DNA of 52,773 bases from Methylorubrum zatmanii (GTDB taxonomy: Bacteria; Pseudomonadota; Alphaproteobacteria; Rhizobiales; Beijerinckiaceae). Numbering within the stretch: position 1 is the stretch's first letter; the number at the start of each line of letters is the position of its first letter. The DNA is taken from assembly GCF_014845115.1 (NCBI RefSeq), contig NZ_NKUI01000050.1, forward strand, positions 1 through 52,773, in the 5' to 3' direction. Both the position numbers and the translations under genes were made by a program. Below the pieces are notes generated by a model. The model saw only the letters and a list, made by a program, of their open reading frames with translations, was not told the origin of the DNA and ran no database searches. Positions 19,187 through 28,331 of this stretch are shown in pieces.

Positions 19187-20599
19187 ATGCCCATGGCGGG
19201 TCCCGCCGGCCTTTCCCCGACCGGATCCCGCCGAGCCGGCGCGCTCCTCGGCACGTTCGGCCGGGTCCGCAAGATCTGGCGGCGGGTGAGCCGGACCATC
19301 GGCGACGCCTTGCCCAAGGGCCTCTACGCCCGCTCGCTGATCATCATCATCGCGCCGATGGTCCTGCTCCAGTCGGTGATCGCCTACACCTTCATGGAGC
19401 GGCACTGGCAGCTCGTGACCCGCCGTCTCTCGGCGGCGGTGACGGCGGACGTCGCCGCGCTGATGGACATCTACGAGTCCTATCCGCAGGACAAGAACGG
19501 CGAGACGCTGGCGCGGATCGCCGGCGAGCGGCTGAACCTCGACGTCGACATCCTGAAGGGGGCCAAGCTGCCAAGTCCGGGGCCGCGTCCCTTCTTCTCG
19601 ATCCTCGACGAGGTGCTCTCGGACGAGATCCGGCGCCAGATTCGCAGGCCGTTCTGGATCGACACGGTGGGCCGCTCGAACCTGATCGAGATCCGGGTGG
19701 CGATCCCGGAAGGCGTGCTGCGGGTCACCGCCCGGCGCAACCAAGCCTACGCCTCGAACTCCCACATCTTCCTGCTGTGGATGACCGGCTCCTCCCTGGT
19801 GCTGCTCGGCGTGGCGATCCTGTTCCTGCGCAATCAGATCAAGCCGATCCTGCGCCTCTCGGCGGTGGCGGAAGGGTTCGGCAAGGGCCGCGACATCGAG
19901 TTCAAGCCCCGGGGCGCCCGCGAGGTGCGGCAGGCGGGCCATGCCTTCATCGAGATGAAGCGCCGCATCGAGCGGGCGATGGAGCAGCGCACGACGATGC
20001 TCAACGGCGTGAGCCACGACCTGCGCACCATCATCACCCGGTTCAAGCTTTCGCTGGCCCTGGTCGAGCAGACGCCGGAGGTGGAGGATCTCCAGCGCGA
20101 CGTCGACGAGATGAGCCGGATGCTGGAGGGCTATCTCGCCTTCGCCCGCGGCGATTCCGCCGAGACCGCCACGGAAACCGACATGCGGACCCTGCTGGAG
20201 GATCTGCGCAGCGACGTGGAACGGCTCGGCGCCCATGTCGAGGCGGTGGAGATCGAGGGCGATCCGTTCGTCACCGTGCGCTCCGACGCGATGCGCCGCT
20301 GCCTGTTCAACCTCGCCGCCAACGCCGCGCGCTACGCCGATACCGTCGCGATTTCGGGCAGGCGAGAGCATCGCTCCTTCCTCGTCACCATCGACGACGA
20401 TGGGCCCGGCATCCCGCCGGAGAGCCGTGACGAGGTGTTCAAGCCGTTCGTGCGCCTGGACGATGCCCGCCAGGATGCCGGCGGCTCGGGGCTCGGCCTC
20501 GCCATCGCCCGCGACATCGCCCGCGCCCATGGCGGCGACGTGGCGCTCCACGACAGCCCGCTCGGCGGGCTGCGGGCGACGGTGCGGATCCCGGCCTGA
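19187..20599 (+). CDS. EnvZ-like sensor histidine kinase
   Basis: 470 aa inner-membrane kinase, the probable partner of the regulator just upstream. Two membrane helices (about 49-69 and 193-213) enclose a periplasmic sensor of about 120 residues. HAMP follows, then a dimerisation/phospho-acceptor helix with H277 in GVSHDLR and an HATPase domain. That domain has its N box (NLAANAARYA), G1 (DDDGPGIP) and G2 (GGSGLGLAIARDIA). After the His the usual LRTPL is LRTII, so the conserved Pro is missing. In some kinases this Pro affects phosphatase balance. The frame is open further upstream but overlaps the regulator gene. Confidence 0.93.
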   Translation: MPMAGPAGLSPTGSRRAGALLGTFGRVRKIWRRVSRTIGDALPKGLYARSLIIIIAPMVLLQSVIAYTFMERHWQLVTRRLSAAVTADVAALMDIYESYPQDKNGETLARIAGERLNLDVDILKGAKLPSPGPRPFFSILDEVLSDEIRRQIRRPFWIDTVGRSNLIEIRVAIPEGVLRVTARRNQAYASNSHIFLLWMTGSSLVLLGVAILFLRNQIKPILRLSAVAEGFGKGRDIEFKPRGAREVRQAGHAFIEMKRRIERAMEQRTTMLNGVSHDLRTIITRFKLSLALVEQTPEVEDLQRDVDEMSRMLEGYLAFARGDSAETATETDMRTLLEDLRSDVERLGAHVEAVEIEGDPFVTVRSDAMRRCLFNLAANAARYADTVAISGRREHRSFLVTIDDDGPGIPPESRDEVFKPFVRLDDARQDAGGSGLGLAIARDIARAHGGDVALHDSPLGGLRATVRIPA

Positions 20600-20742
20600 C
20601 ATCGTATTTTCTGGAAACGCGAAGCCGGAGCGCCGAGATTCTGAGCCGGCGGGAGTTTCCTCCGGCGGAACGGCGATGCTAAGACCACCTCGCATTATTC
20701 TTCGGGCCGCGTCGCGGTCCCTTCGAACGCGAGTGACGTCGA

Positions 20743-20934
20743 ATGAACCCGCTGGTGCCGCTTTTCGTCGTGCTGCTGCTCCCCATCGGGGCGATCTGCA
20801 CGCTGCTCTACACCGACACCGGAATCGAGCCGGCTCTGTTCTGGGCCGCCGTGAAGACCTTCGCGATCCTGTTCGCCGTGGCCGGCGGCATCTCCTTCGC
20901 CGCCAGCCGCCTCGCCGAGCGTTCCCACGGCTGA
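20743..20934 (+). CDS. Small membrane protein (63 aa)
   Basis: Two hydrophobic helices (about residues 3-22 and 30-52) with a short polar link and a basic end. ATG 20743 follows a purine-rich stretch. It is conserved-looking but not assignable to a named family. It follows the kinase gene by 143 bases in the same direction. Confidence 0.6.
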   Translation: MNPLVPLFVVLLLPIGAICTLLYTDTGIEPALFWAAVKTFAILFAVAGGISFAASRLAERSHG

Positions 20935-21008
20935 TCGTCCTCGCCGGCCGGAGGGGGGACGGGGTCGCGCCGCACATCGTTCCCCCTTTCGGCCAGCAGG
21001 ATTTCCCG

Positions 21009-21465
21009 TCGCCGCCCCTATCGTCGAGGCGGACATCAAGGCCCTGCGCGACGGCCACCACGGCTGCACGCGGGCCCTCGGCCTCCCGCCGCTGCGGGAG
21101 GCGGTGACACGGGACATCCACCGGCGCCAGGGTGTCGAGGTCTCACCCGATTCGGTGACATCGTGCCGGGCGGCAAGGTCACCCTATTGATGGCGATATG
21201 GCGGGTCTGGCTGGCCGCAAGCTCGCGGTCAATTCGCATTACTGCGTCAACGCCGTCACGCCAATGGGCTGCCCTCGATGGCCCGCAGGATTGCGTCACG
21301 GACATGGTCGCCGAGTTCGACCGCCGCCGTAGCCTTGTCGTCGATGGCGTGAACCGCCTGCCCGGCCTGCCCTACGCGCACTCCACCGACAACATCGCCC
21401 GCACCCTGGTGCGCATCGGACGGTTCCTGTCGGAGCGCTCACCGGCCGGACCCAAAAGGATTTAG
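21009..21465 (+). pseudogene. Remnant of a PLP-dependent class I/II aminotransferase
   Basis: Aminotransferase pieces lie in changing frames. At 21,009-21,160 APIVEADIKALRDGHHG is followed by LGLPPLREAVTRDIHRRQG and VEVSPDSV. A frameshift then leads to IVPGGKVTLLMA. Next is a large deletion of the cofactor domain, then MAGLAGRKLAVNSHYCVNAVT. A further frameshift gives QWAALDGPQDCVTDMVAEFDRRRSLVVDG. After another deletion comes the C-terminal end STDNIARTLVRIGRFLSE. The PLP Lys region is gone, so it cannot be active. It is a clear dead gene with the original stop still recognisable. Confidence 0.82.
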
Positions 21466-21634
21466 CGCATAGCGCCGCCAGATCTCGAAAGATCTGCCTC
21501 CGAATCGAGCATCACGGGATAATCTCGGCCTTTCTCGATTTTTCATGCATCCGAATTCGCAGCTCGGACGTTACCGGCCCATGCTTCGCTGCGCTTGAGT
21601 TCGTAGCGGACGTCCCAATGACGGAGATGCTGGA

Positions 21635-22048
21635 ATGAAGATGAAAACCCTTCTCGCCGCTTCGGCCATCGCCCTTGCCCTGCCCGCGGCCGCTCAGGCG
21701 CAGGGCACCCTCCGCGGCGCCGAGCGCGGTGCCCAGGAAGGCGCGGACGCTGCTGGGCCGATCGGTGGGATCGTGGGCGGTGCCGTCGGCGCGGCCACCG
21801 GGACCATCGGCGGCATTCTCGGCGTCGATGATCGTCCGCGCTTCCGCTCCTATGTCCGCGAGCGCAACGTCCGTTCCTACGATTACGACGGCCGCGTCGT
21901 CGTCGGATCCACCCTGCCGTCCTCGGGCGTGACCTATTACGAGGTTCCGGATGAGTACCGCGTGGCCCGTGGCACCCGTTATACCGTCGTGAACGATCGC
22001 CCGGTGCTGGTCGACGGCCGTCACCGGATCATCGAAGTGCTCGACTAA
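21635..22048 (+). CDS. DUF1236 domain-containing exported protein
   Basis: 137 aa. A signal peptide (MKMKTLLAASAIALALPAAA, cleavage probably after AQA) is followed by a Gly/Ala-rich glycine-zipper-like stretch (GPIGGIVGGAVGAATGTIGGI). The DUF1236 domain follows with GVTYYEVPDEYRV and VLVDGRHRIIEVLD. It is likely periplasmic or envelope-associated; the family function is unknown. A perfect hairpin follows at 22,091. Confidence 0.88.
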   Translation: MKMKTLLAASAIALALPAAAQAQGTLRGAERGAQEGADAAGPIGGIVGGAVGAATGTIGGILGVDDRPRFRSYVRERNVRSYDYDGRVVVGSTLPSSGVTYYEVPDEYRVARGTRYTVVNDRPVLVDGRHRIIEVLD

Positions 22049-22090
22049 CCCATCCCCTCGATGCGCCGCCCGCGAAGGGCGGCGCCATCC

Positions 22091-22115
22091 GGCCCCGGCA
22101 TCCCATGCCGGGGCC
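22091..22115 (+). terminator. Rho-independent-type terminator after the DUF1236 gene
   Basis: Perfect 11-base arms GGCCCCGGCAT and ATGCCGGGGCC with a three-base loop, followed by GTTT. It lies 43 bases after the stop. Confidence 0.7.
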
Positions 22116-22292
22116 GTTTGCCATGAGCCGGGCCTGCCCGAGACGCAAGAATGCGATGCGCAGTGTTCGTGACCCGGAGTATCCGTTCCCTCGAGAACCG
22201 GCAGCCGCCTAAGCTGAAGAAGAGCCAGGCAACGCTCTTTCTGTTCGCTCGTTAAAGGTGGCAGACACCTTCGCGCTTGACCAGGACTGGCG

Positions 22293-22586
22293 ATGAGCGG
22301 CCCGAACACCACCCCCGAGGCATCCCCCGAAACATCACCGCTGCCGGAATCGGTTCGCGATCATCTCGGCCACGAACTGCGCGGCGTTCTCACCGAAGCA
22401 ACGCCGGAGCCCCGCTTTCTCGGCGACGAACCGACCGTGCCGGAAAAGTTCGAGCCGCAGATCCGTCGTCTGGAAACCCGCCTGAAGACCCACGAAGAGG
22501 GAACGGAAGCGGTCGAGCATGCCCTCGACCGAATCCTCGATGCCTTCGGCGTCAGGCCGAACGACACCGACAGCACCCAACGGTAG
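22293..22586 (+). CDS. Hypothetical protein with helical core (97 aa)
   Basis: ATG 22293 (MSGPNTTPEASPETSPLPES). The N-terminus is disordered and Pro/Thr-rich. It is followed by two amphipathic helices (VRDHLGHELRGVLTEA and FEPQIRRLETRLKTHEEGTEAVEHALDRIL) that could form a coiled-coil hairpin. No family is recognised. It is convergent with mscL, with a seven-base gap. Protein-like composition supports it as a real gene. Confidence 0.6.
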   Translation: MSGPNTTPEASPETSPLPESVRDHLGHELRGVLTEATPEPRFLGDEPTVPEKFEPQIRRLETRLKTHEEGTEAVEHALDRILDAFGVRPNDTDSTQR

Positions 22587-22593
22587 CAGCGCC

Positions 22594-23019
22594 TTACGCT
22601 CTGCGGCTGGCCAGAAGGTCGCGGATTTCCGTCAGCAGCTTCACATCGGTCGGCACCTCGGCGACGGGTTGCGGCTTGGCCTCCTCCTTCGACTTCAGCG
22701 TATTCATGGCGCGGATCACCATGAACAGTACGAAGGCGATGATGGTGAAGTTGACGGCGAGTGTCAGGAACTGACCATAGCCGACCACGGCTCCGACCTT
22801 CTTCGCTTCGGCATAGGGCATGCCCGGCTGCACCTTGGACGACAACGGGATGTAGTAGTTCGAGAAATCGAGACCGCCGGTGATGGCGCCGATAATCGGC
22901 ATGATGACGTCCTGCACCAACGAGTTGACGATGGCACCGAAGGCGGCGCCGATGATGACACCGACGGCCAGATCCACCACATTGCCGCGCAACGCGAATT
23001 TCTTGAACTCTTCCAGCAT
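22594..23019 (-). CDS. mscL: Large-conductance mechanosensitive channel
   Basis: 141 aa from ATG 23019 ([20 protein letters not shown]). The TM1 pore helix [23 protein letters not shown] and TM2 [18 protein letters not shown] are intact. The C-terminal bundle ends [14 protein letters not shown]. MscL is a homopentameric inner-membrane valve that opens on hypo-osmotic stress. The frame is open upstream, but this Met is the universal family start. Confidence 0.96.
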   Translation of the reverse strand: MLEEFKKFALRGNVVDLAVGVIIGAAFGAIVNSLVQDVIMPIIGAITGGLDFSNYYIPLSSKVQPGMPYAEAKKVGAVVGYGQFLTLAVNFTIIAFVLFMVIRAMNTLKSKEEAKPQPVAEVPTDVKLLTEIRDLLASRRA

Positions 23020-23464
23020 TCGGTAGTCCCCTCTCGGTCCGGCGCAAGCCTGTGCGCCGCCATGGGAAGCTAGAGCGCTCGGCTCAGAAGGGGATGTCCG
23101 ACGGGACGGGCTTGCATGCCGACCGCCAAAACGGCGCAAGGTCGAGAGCAATCCTCACACCCTTGGACGCATATCGGCACACTCGACATGAGCGACGGCA
23201 CGCACCGGATATATCCGCCGATACAGAAGCATAAAACGAGCGTCTTCGTTGGGAAGCTTGACCTCAAAACTCAGGTCGGAACTTGGTTGGCAGTAAAGGG
23301 GAAAAATTTAGAAACAAATTCCCTGGTCTGCACAGCCAATTTGCAGGGCTTCGGCGGCCAGAAGCCGACCGGTTCCGCTTCCCGTTTAGAACCAGTTCAT
23401 TTTTCGACTGCTACCGAATCGACACCACACGAACGATTCTGCGTAGCCTGAGGTCCCCTTTCGG
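23020..23464. other. Intergenic region between mscL and the broken sigma-factor gene
   Basis: 445 bases. The stretch 23,220-23,420 is more AT-rich than its surroundings and presumably contains the promoter of the sigma-factor remnant. I do not see a good EcfG-type -35/-10 pair. The ORF at 23,116-23,451 has non-protein-like composition. Confidence 0.4.
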
Positions 23465-24172
23465 ATGGCCGACGACCTGACTCACACCCATTTGCCAGAA
23501 TATCCCGCAGAAAACCGGGATGAAGCAGCAAGGGCTGTGCCCCGGCATCTGTCGCTCGCCCTGCGCGACTACTTCGATCTCACGGGGCAGGCGCCTCTGC
23601 CGAACCGGCTCGCCGACCTGTTGCGACAGTTCGAGGACGCACTCGCCGCCCATGGCGGCCAAGTGGAGGCCCTCTTTCGCGACGAACTCGTCAAGGCATT
23701 GCCGATGCTACGCACCTTCGCGATCTCCCTGACCGCCAACCCGACCCGGGCCGACGACCTCGTTCAGGAGACCATGGCCAAGGCTTGAGCCAACAGGACC
23801 CGGTTCACGCCGGGCACGAACTTCACGGCGTGGCTTTTCACCATCCTGCGCAATCAGTTCTACACGGAGATCCGCAAGGGGCGCCGCGAGGTCGAGGATG
23901 CCGATGGCGTCCATGCCGGCACACTGACGGCCCATCCCGATCAGGAGCATGCGGCGGGGTTGCGGACGGTGCTGAACCTGATCGGCACGCTTCCGCTACC
24001 CCAGCGTCAGGCCCTGCTGCTCGTGGGCGCCGAAGGCTTCACCTATGAGGAAGCGGCGGAACGGCTCGGCTGCCAGGTCGGCACCGTCAAAAGCCGCGTC
24101 AGCCGCGCCCGCGCCTTCCTGATCGAATCCTTCGAGGGCCTGCCGGATGGGTTGCTGGCGGCGCGGGCATGA
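23465..24172 (+). pseudogene. EcfG-type (general stress) sigma factor interrupted by an in-frame TGA
   Basis: The reading frame is intact from 23,465 to 24,172 except for TGA at 23,786-23,788. Upstream is a sigma region 2 segment (LPMLRTFAISLTANPTRADDLVQETMAKA). Directly after the stop comes ANRTRFTPGTNFTAWLFTILRNQFYTE, then region 4 with LPLPQRQALLLVGAEGFTYEEAAERLG and VGTVKSRVSRAR. The stop replaces the conserved Trp of the KAW motif, consistent with a single TGG to TGA change. The start lies at about 23,465, with an N-terminal extension of about 75 residues that is longer than usual. It may be a young pseudogene or a sequencing error. Confidence 0.82.
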
Positions 24173-24225
24173 TCCTGCGCCGCTTGGTACGGTTTTCAGT
24201 CAACCGTCTCGGGTTTTGCCGCACA

Positions 24226-24321
24226 CCGTCATCGCGAGCGCCAGCGAAACGATCCAGAGGGGCCACCCAATCCGGACAGCGCGCCGCACCGGATTGCCAC
24301 GGCTCCGCCTCGCAATGACGG
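24226..24321. repeat. Palindromic intergenic repeat element (about 96 bp)
   Basis: The ends CCGTCATCGCGAG and CTCGCAATGACGG are near-perfect inverted repeats. They bracket inner arms around CGATCCAG and ACCGGATTGCCACGG. Elements beginning GTCATTGCGAG are a common non-coding repeat in alphaproteobacteria. This looks like one copy that could fold into a long hairpin RNA. Confidence 0.65.
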
Positions 24322-24538
24322 AAGGAACGACCGAAGCATTGAACCGAGGCTCGCATCCCCCGAACGCGGAGCGTCGGCTCTTCCCTTTCCTCTCAGACCC
24401 AATCCGGTCGATCCCTTCGGGATGGCGGATTCGAGCTTCGCTCAGACGCCGCGCGGGCTGGTTGATACGGGACCCGCTCCGATCAAGCGGATCCCGTCGC
24501 AGAATGAGCCGTTCATTCCCCTTCGGGAGGTGTAATTC

Positions 24539-24563
24539 CTCAACGAAGTTTGTCCTGATTTCG
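24539..24563 (+). repeat. Copy of a short dispersed repeat (right half-motif only)
   Basis: Contains CTCAACGAAGTTTGTCCTGA, matching the right half of the two longer copies at 25,141 and 29,453. A weaker relative, GACAATTCGTTCGCACTTCG, lies near 25,020. Confidence 0.6.
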
Positions 24564-25140
24564 GGGGCCGCCCGAGGGACCTCCTCAATCGAATTTAACT
24601 CGACTCTCTTAGAACATTGCCCTTGCGTGCTGCTGCTCTCAAAGAACTTTGACTTTGATGACAATCGGCCTCTGCAGCCCTCCTAGTCGCGCGCTCATGC
24701 GTTCGGCACGATAGCACAACGTAGGGCTCTCCTGCGCTCCGATGAGGGGCGGAGCTTGGGGAGTTGGCGGGCTCCCATGAGGCTGCACTCACGCCAGCGT
24801 AAGGCCATCTGAGTGCAAGGGGACGCCAGGGACGGATTGCGGCACCCAGGGCGACCGGTTTCGACACCGCCACGGCCCGAACTTGCTCGCTGCGCCGGAT
24901 CGATCGGGGCCTCGACATCTCCCGACGAGCTGGGTCGGCTTCAACCACAACGTCGAACCTTGTCGCGCATCCGCGGCGGGACCGCAGGCTCCGCGACGTC
25001 GTCCGGGACGCGGCCCCATGACAATTCGTTCGCACTTCGCCGGCCTGGTTGAGCAACCCAACCGCCGGGATGGGGGCCGCGCAAGAATGATCGGAGAAGC
25101 CGGGCGTGCCCCCCACCCTCCGGCGGGATAAATTCTCTAG

Positions 25141-25201
25141 AAAGCCTGTCCTGATTTTGGCGTGCGCTGAAGGCGCGCTCTCAACAAAGTTTGTCTCGAT
25201 T
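25141..25201 (+). repeat. Copy of a dispersed two-part repeat
   Basis: Left half AAAGCCTGTCCTGATTTT and right half TCAACAAAGTTTGTCTCGAT start about 40 bases apart. The copy at 29,453 has the same two halves and spacing, so this is a real element rather than chance. Confidence 0.65.
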
Positions 25202-25667
25202 GCCAGAGAAGGCTGAACTTCGTGGGGTTTGTCGCGATCAGGCCAGCGCGTCGCGGCTGCACGGAGGGCGTGAACGGGGCCTTCCGAACGCCTCTGGCAG
25301 CCCCCGTCTGGCCCGCCTCCGGTGACGGACGGGATGCGCTGGGTCGAACGCGCCTCCACGAGCGTCCGCGAGCCCAGGAGCCAGGCGCGGAAGCGATCTG
25401 TCGGCCGCGCTCGGTCGGGACAGGAGCCGTGACTGACCCCGCTTCACGAACCCGAAAAGGCCGTCGTGCCTGCGCCTGCGGGGGCGGGAACCGGAACTGG
25501 GGCCAGAATCGACCGGCGGGCGGGATCGACTTCGGGTGAAGCTGCCATCCCGATGGCTCTCGCGGGCCCGCCCTATCGGTCCGCCCCACTTTGCTTTCGG
25601 CAAGGCTGCAAGGACAATGCCGACGTGGCGGATTCGCGACGGCCGGAGCCGCAGAGGAAGACAGCAC

Positions 25668-27080
25668 GTGCGCGTACAACCTCTTGACCTGACGACCGAC
25701 GGTGACCCGCACCCGATCAAGAGGCTTGCCCGCCTTGCGCTGCCCGAACCGCTCCGTGAGGCGGATGTCGCAGAGGATTTCGACCGTTGGATACGCGACA
25801 ACGTCCCGAGCGAGAGGGACCGGATCGGCATGTTCGACCGGTTCGGAACACCGCCGCTGACGCAGCGCGAGCACGCCTTGTTCACGCTGCTGTCGATCCT
25901 GGCGATCGAGCACGGCGCCTGGCCGCTGGAAGAAGGATGCGGTCGGGCAATCCGGTGCCTGGAGGAGATCCAACGCCACTGGGCGCCCTCCGACCCAGTA
26001 TCCTCATACCTTCGAGGGAAGGCCGCCGCGTTCGTCGCCCAAGGCTTTCGATGCGCGCGCGGCGAACCCGGGCGCCTGTTGTCGTTCCTGAACGGCGCGC
26101 CGCTCCGGGTCTGCGGGGACGGTACGGCGGCGCTGGCCTTCGGCGTGACCGCGCCGGTCAGCGACCTCATCTTCGATTTCAGGGACGACGCCTTTGCGCT
26201 CCACAGCCTGCGTTCCATGGTCGAAGGCGACCGAACCGCGTTCGACGCCGCCGTCCTCGCTCAAGCGGAAATCCTTGCTCCCGCGATCGAACGGGGGGTA
26301 GCCCGCCTCTTCGAGCGCTGCGCACCGCCCCCGGGAGACTACCTCGCCGCCTTCCGGGACGTTCTGTCCGACGAGAGGTGGCTCCCAACGCTGCTCGGGA
26401 AGCTTGAGGGCCGTGCCGACCTGCGGGACAGGGTTGGCGGCATGCCAGCCGCTGCGGAATGGCTGCGGGCCATCGCCGGCGCACGCGCCTGGAAAGCCAA
26501 CGACATCCGGCGTCTCGTTCGGCTCGAACCGCTCTTCGAGGACGATCCAGAGGCCTTCATGGCGGCAATCGTCTCGGGTGTCCGCGCCTTGGAGGGCTCG
26601 GAGCCGGCAAGCGCGGTGTTCGCTGCCTTGAGCCTCCTGCACCTCGCGCGCCGGCGTCGCGCGGTCCGCTCGGAGTTGGCCGACGCCGAGCGAGAGGAGG
26701 CCTTCGTCTTGGCGCTACGGGATCTTCCGTCAGGGGAAATGATCGTCCGTTTGCACGCCCAGCTTGCCGACCTGCCCATGGATATCCCAGGCGCCCGCGC
26801 CGTGTGGCGCCATTTGGGCAACGCGGAGAAGGGCCTGTGGCAGTGGCGGATCCGAGCGGTCGTCGGCGACGACCGAGCCCTGCGGCGCGGCTTGGCCGAG
26901 TTCCTTCTCGCCTGGATGTCGCAGGACGTCTACCGCGACGTCGAGCGCCTGGTCGTCGATCTCTTGCCGCCCGCGCAGGAACTGGACGTCCTCCGCACGC
27001 TGGCCCAATCGTGCGACCGGCTCACCTCGCTGCGCGCGGGTTGCCTCGCCCGAGAGATGACCTTCGGCCTGCCGGACTGA
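25668..27080 (+). CDS. Large helical protein of unknown function (470 aa)
   Basis: I chose GTG 25668 because GAGGAAG lies eight bases upstream; ATG 25617 is an in-frame alternative. The product is soluble and mostly helical, with no signal peptide, membrane segment or nucleotide-binding motif. The central part has repeated Leu/Ala-rich amphipathic helices that could be HEAT-like (for example SAVFAALSLLHLARRRRAVRSEL). It is convergent with the gene at 27,087-28,331, with stops six bases apart. I do not recognise a family. Isolation between repeats and a ubiquitin-like operon would fit an accessory or defence role, but that is only context. Confidence 0.72.
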   Translation: MRVQPLDLTTDGDPHPIKRLARLALPEPLREADVAEDFDRWIRDNVPSERDRIGMFDRFGTPPLTQREHALFTLLSILAIEHGAWPLEEGCGRAIRCLEEIQRHWAPSDPVSSYLRGKAAAFVAQGFRCARGEPGRLLSFLNGAPLRVCGDGTAALAFGVTAPVSDLIFDFRDDAFALHSLRSMVEGDRTAFDAAVLAQAEILAPAIERGVARLFERCAPPPGDYLAAFRDVLSDERWLPTLLGKLEGRADLRDRVGGMPAAAEWLRAIAGARAWKANDIRRLVRLEPLFEDDPEAFMAAIVSGVRALEGSEPASAVFAALSLLHLARRRRAVRSELADAEREEAFVLALRDLPSGEMIVRLHAQLADLPMDIPGARAVWRHLGNAEKGLWQWRIRAVVGDDRALRRGLAEFLLAWMSQDVYRDVERLVVDLLPPAQELDVLRTLAQSCDRLTSLRAGCLAREMTFGLPD

Positions 27081-27086
27081 ACGGTC

Positions 27087-28331
27087 TCACCAACCGGGCG
27101 CAAACGGGTCGCCCGGACTTCCCGCCTCGTCGCGGCGGTGCGCGGCATGACGCCTGGACGGAAAGGACGAGACCCGTCCGTCCCCGTACCCCAGGCTGGC
27201 GGTCGCATCGATGAAGTCGCGGAGCGCGAGCCTTCCCGTCCGGTCGATGGCGATGATGTCGGCCGCCAAGGGTTGCCTGCGGTCGTCCGAGAGAGCCTCG
27301 GCGGCGGTCTCGGCGTCCGGGAAGAGACGCCCCAACGACAGGTCGCGGCCGGAGGACATGGCGATGCTGACGAACGACGCGAAATCCCACCCGGGCGAGC
27401 GCTCGCCGCCATAGGCGTCGACCTGCCCGAAGGCCGGCGCCTGACCGTGGGCCCAGACATCGTGGAACACCTCGGTCGCCGGCCTGACGGTCGTGATGAA
27501 GGCCCCCTTCCTCGCCCAGGCCGGGTAGAAGAGGTACCAGCCCATCCCGGTCGAGAGGAACGTGTCGAGCTGCCGTCCCTCGTTCCTCCCGACGTCGGTC
27601 AAGCCCGTCGCGGTCGCGTTCTTGGCTTGGAAGAGGACGATCCGGTACATCGGGCGCCCGAGGACGTGCACGCCGGCGACGACCGCGAGGTCCGCCGCGA
27701 GAAGATCCCGGCCCTCCAGCATGGAGGCGGTGCCGAGGTCGAGCGTGTATGTTTCCGGCAGGCCGGCTCCCGCCTCGTCCATGGCCGGGATCACACGGTG
27801 CTCGACCGCGCTTTGGATGTAATGGAGCACCGCTTCCGTCTTGAGCGGCTCGGGCTTGCAGCGTCCGCGACGGAGGGCGACTTCCAAGCCGTACTGCAGG
27901 GCCGTGAACAGAATGGCCTGAACCGGGTCGGCCCAGTATCTGGGCGACATCGCGAGCAGCTGTGCGACGAGATGGTGCCGCCCTTCCTCCGCGGCTCGAT
28001 CCGGATCGAACGCTCCCGCCCCGAGGCCGAGCGTCGGGGCAAGTTGACGCCAGCCGACGCCACGCGACGTCACTTCGCCGGTCGATGCCATCGCTCCCAG
28101 GCCTCGCCGGGTGTCCTCGGCCAGGCTCGGCCGGACGCCACCGGCGTACAACCGCTCCAGGGCTGCCAGGAGGACGCCCCGCTGCCGCGGGCTCAACCTC
28201 GCGGGTAGGCATGCGATGCCGGCGAGCTTCCCAAGGGCGACCGTGGTGCGCAGGCGGCCGAATGCCCGGATGACCGGGTGGTCGGTTTGCCATGCGTCTG
28301 ATTTGTCCCAGTCGTGGAAATCGGCAGCCAT
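27087..28331 (-). CDS. Protein of unknown function with nuclease-like QAK segment (414 aa)
   Basis: ATG 28331 (MAADFHDWDKSDAWQTDHP); the frame is open upstream to 28,568 with unlikely composition. The N-terminal half is helical (LGKLAGIACLPARLSPRQRGVLLAALERLYAGG). A central AAEEGRHHLVAQLLAMSPRYWADPVQAILF segment follows. Further on, DLAVVAGVHVL precedes YRIVLFQAKNATATG and RNEGRQLDTFL. An Asp upstream of a beta-strand ending Q-A-K resembles PD-(D/E)xK nuclease cores with Gln in place of Glu, but I cannot confirm the fold. It is convergent with the 470 aa gene, and the two may form one module. Confidence 0.7.
   Translation of the reverse strand: MAADFHDWDKSDAWQTDHPVIRAFGRLRTTVALGKLAGIACLPARLSPRQRGVLLAALERLYAGGVRPSLAEDTRRGLGAMASTGEVTSRGVGWRQLAPTLGLGAGAFDPDRAAEEGRHHLVAQLLAMSPRYWADPVQAILFTALQYGLEVALRRGRCKPEPLKTEAVLHYIQSAVEHRVIPAMDEAGAGLPETYTLDLGTASMLEGRDLLAADLAVVAGVHVLGRPMYRIVLFQAKNATATGLTDVGRNEGRQLDTFLSTGMGWYLFYPAWARKGAFITTVRPATEVFHDVWAHGQAPAFGQVDAYGGERSPGWDFASFVSIAMSSGRDLSLGRLFPDAETAAEALSDDRRQPLAADIIAIDRTGRLALRDFIDATASLGYGDGRVSSFPSRRHAAHRRDEAGSPGDPFAPGW

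Larger units (their letters stand above)
24173..25667. other. Long gene-free stretch with dispersed repeats
   Basis: About 1.5 kb between the sigma-factor remnant and the next gene. ORFs exist in several frames but none has recognisable domains or a ribosome site. It contains a palindromic intergenic repeat (24,226-24,321) and copies of a short repeat family (24,539-24,563 and 25,141-25,201). It marks the change from core to accessory DNA. Confidence 0.55.

Noticed and set aside
23116..23451. 111-codon ORF upstream of the sigma-factor remnant
   Set aside because: Non-protein-like composition, no ribosome site, and it covers the likely promoter region.
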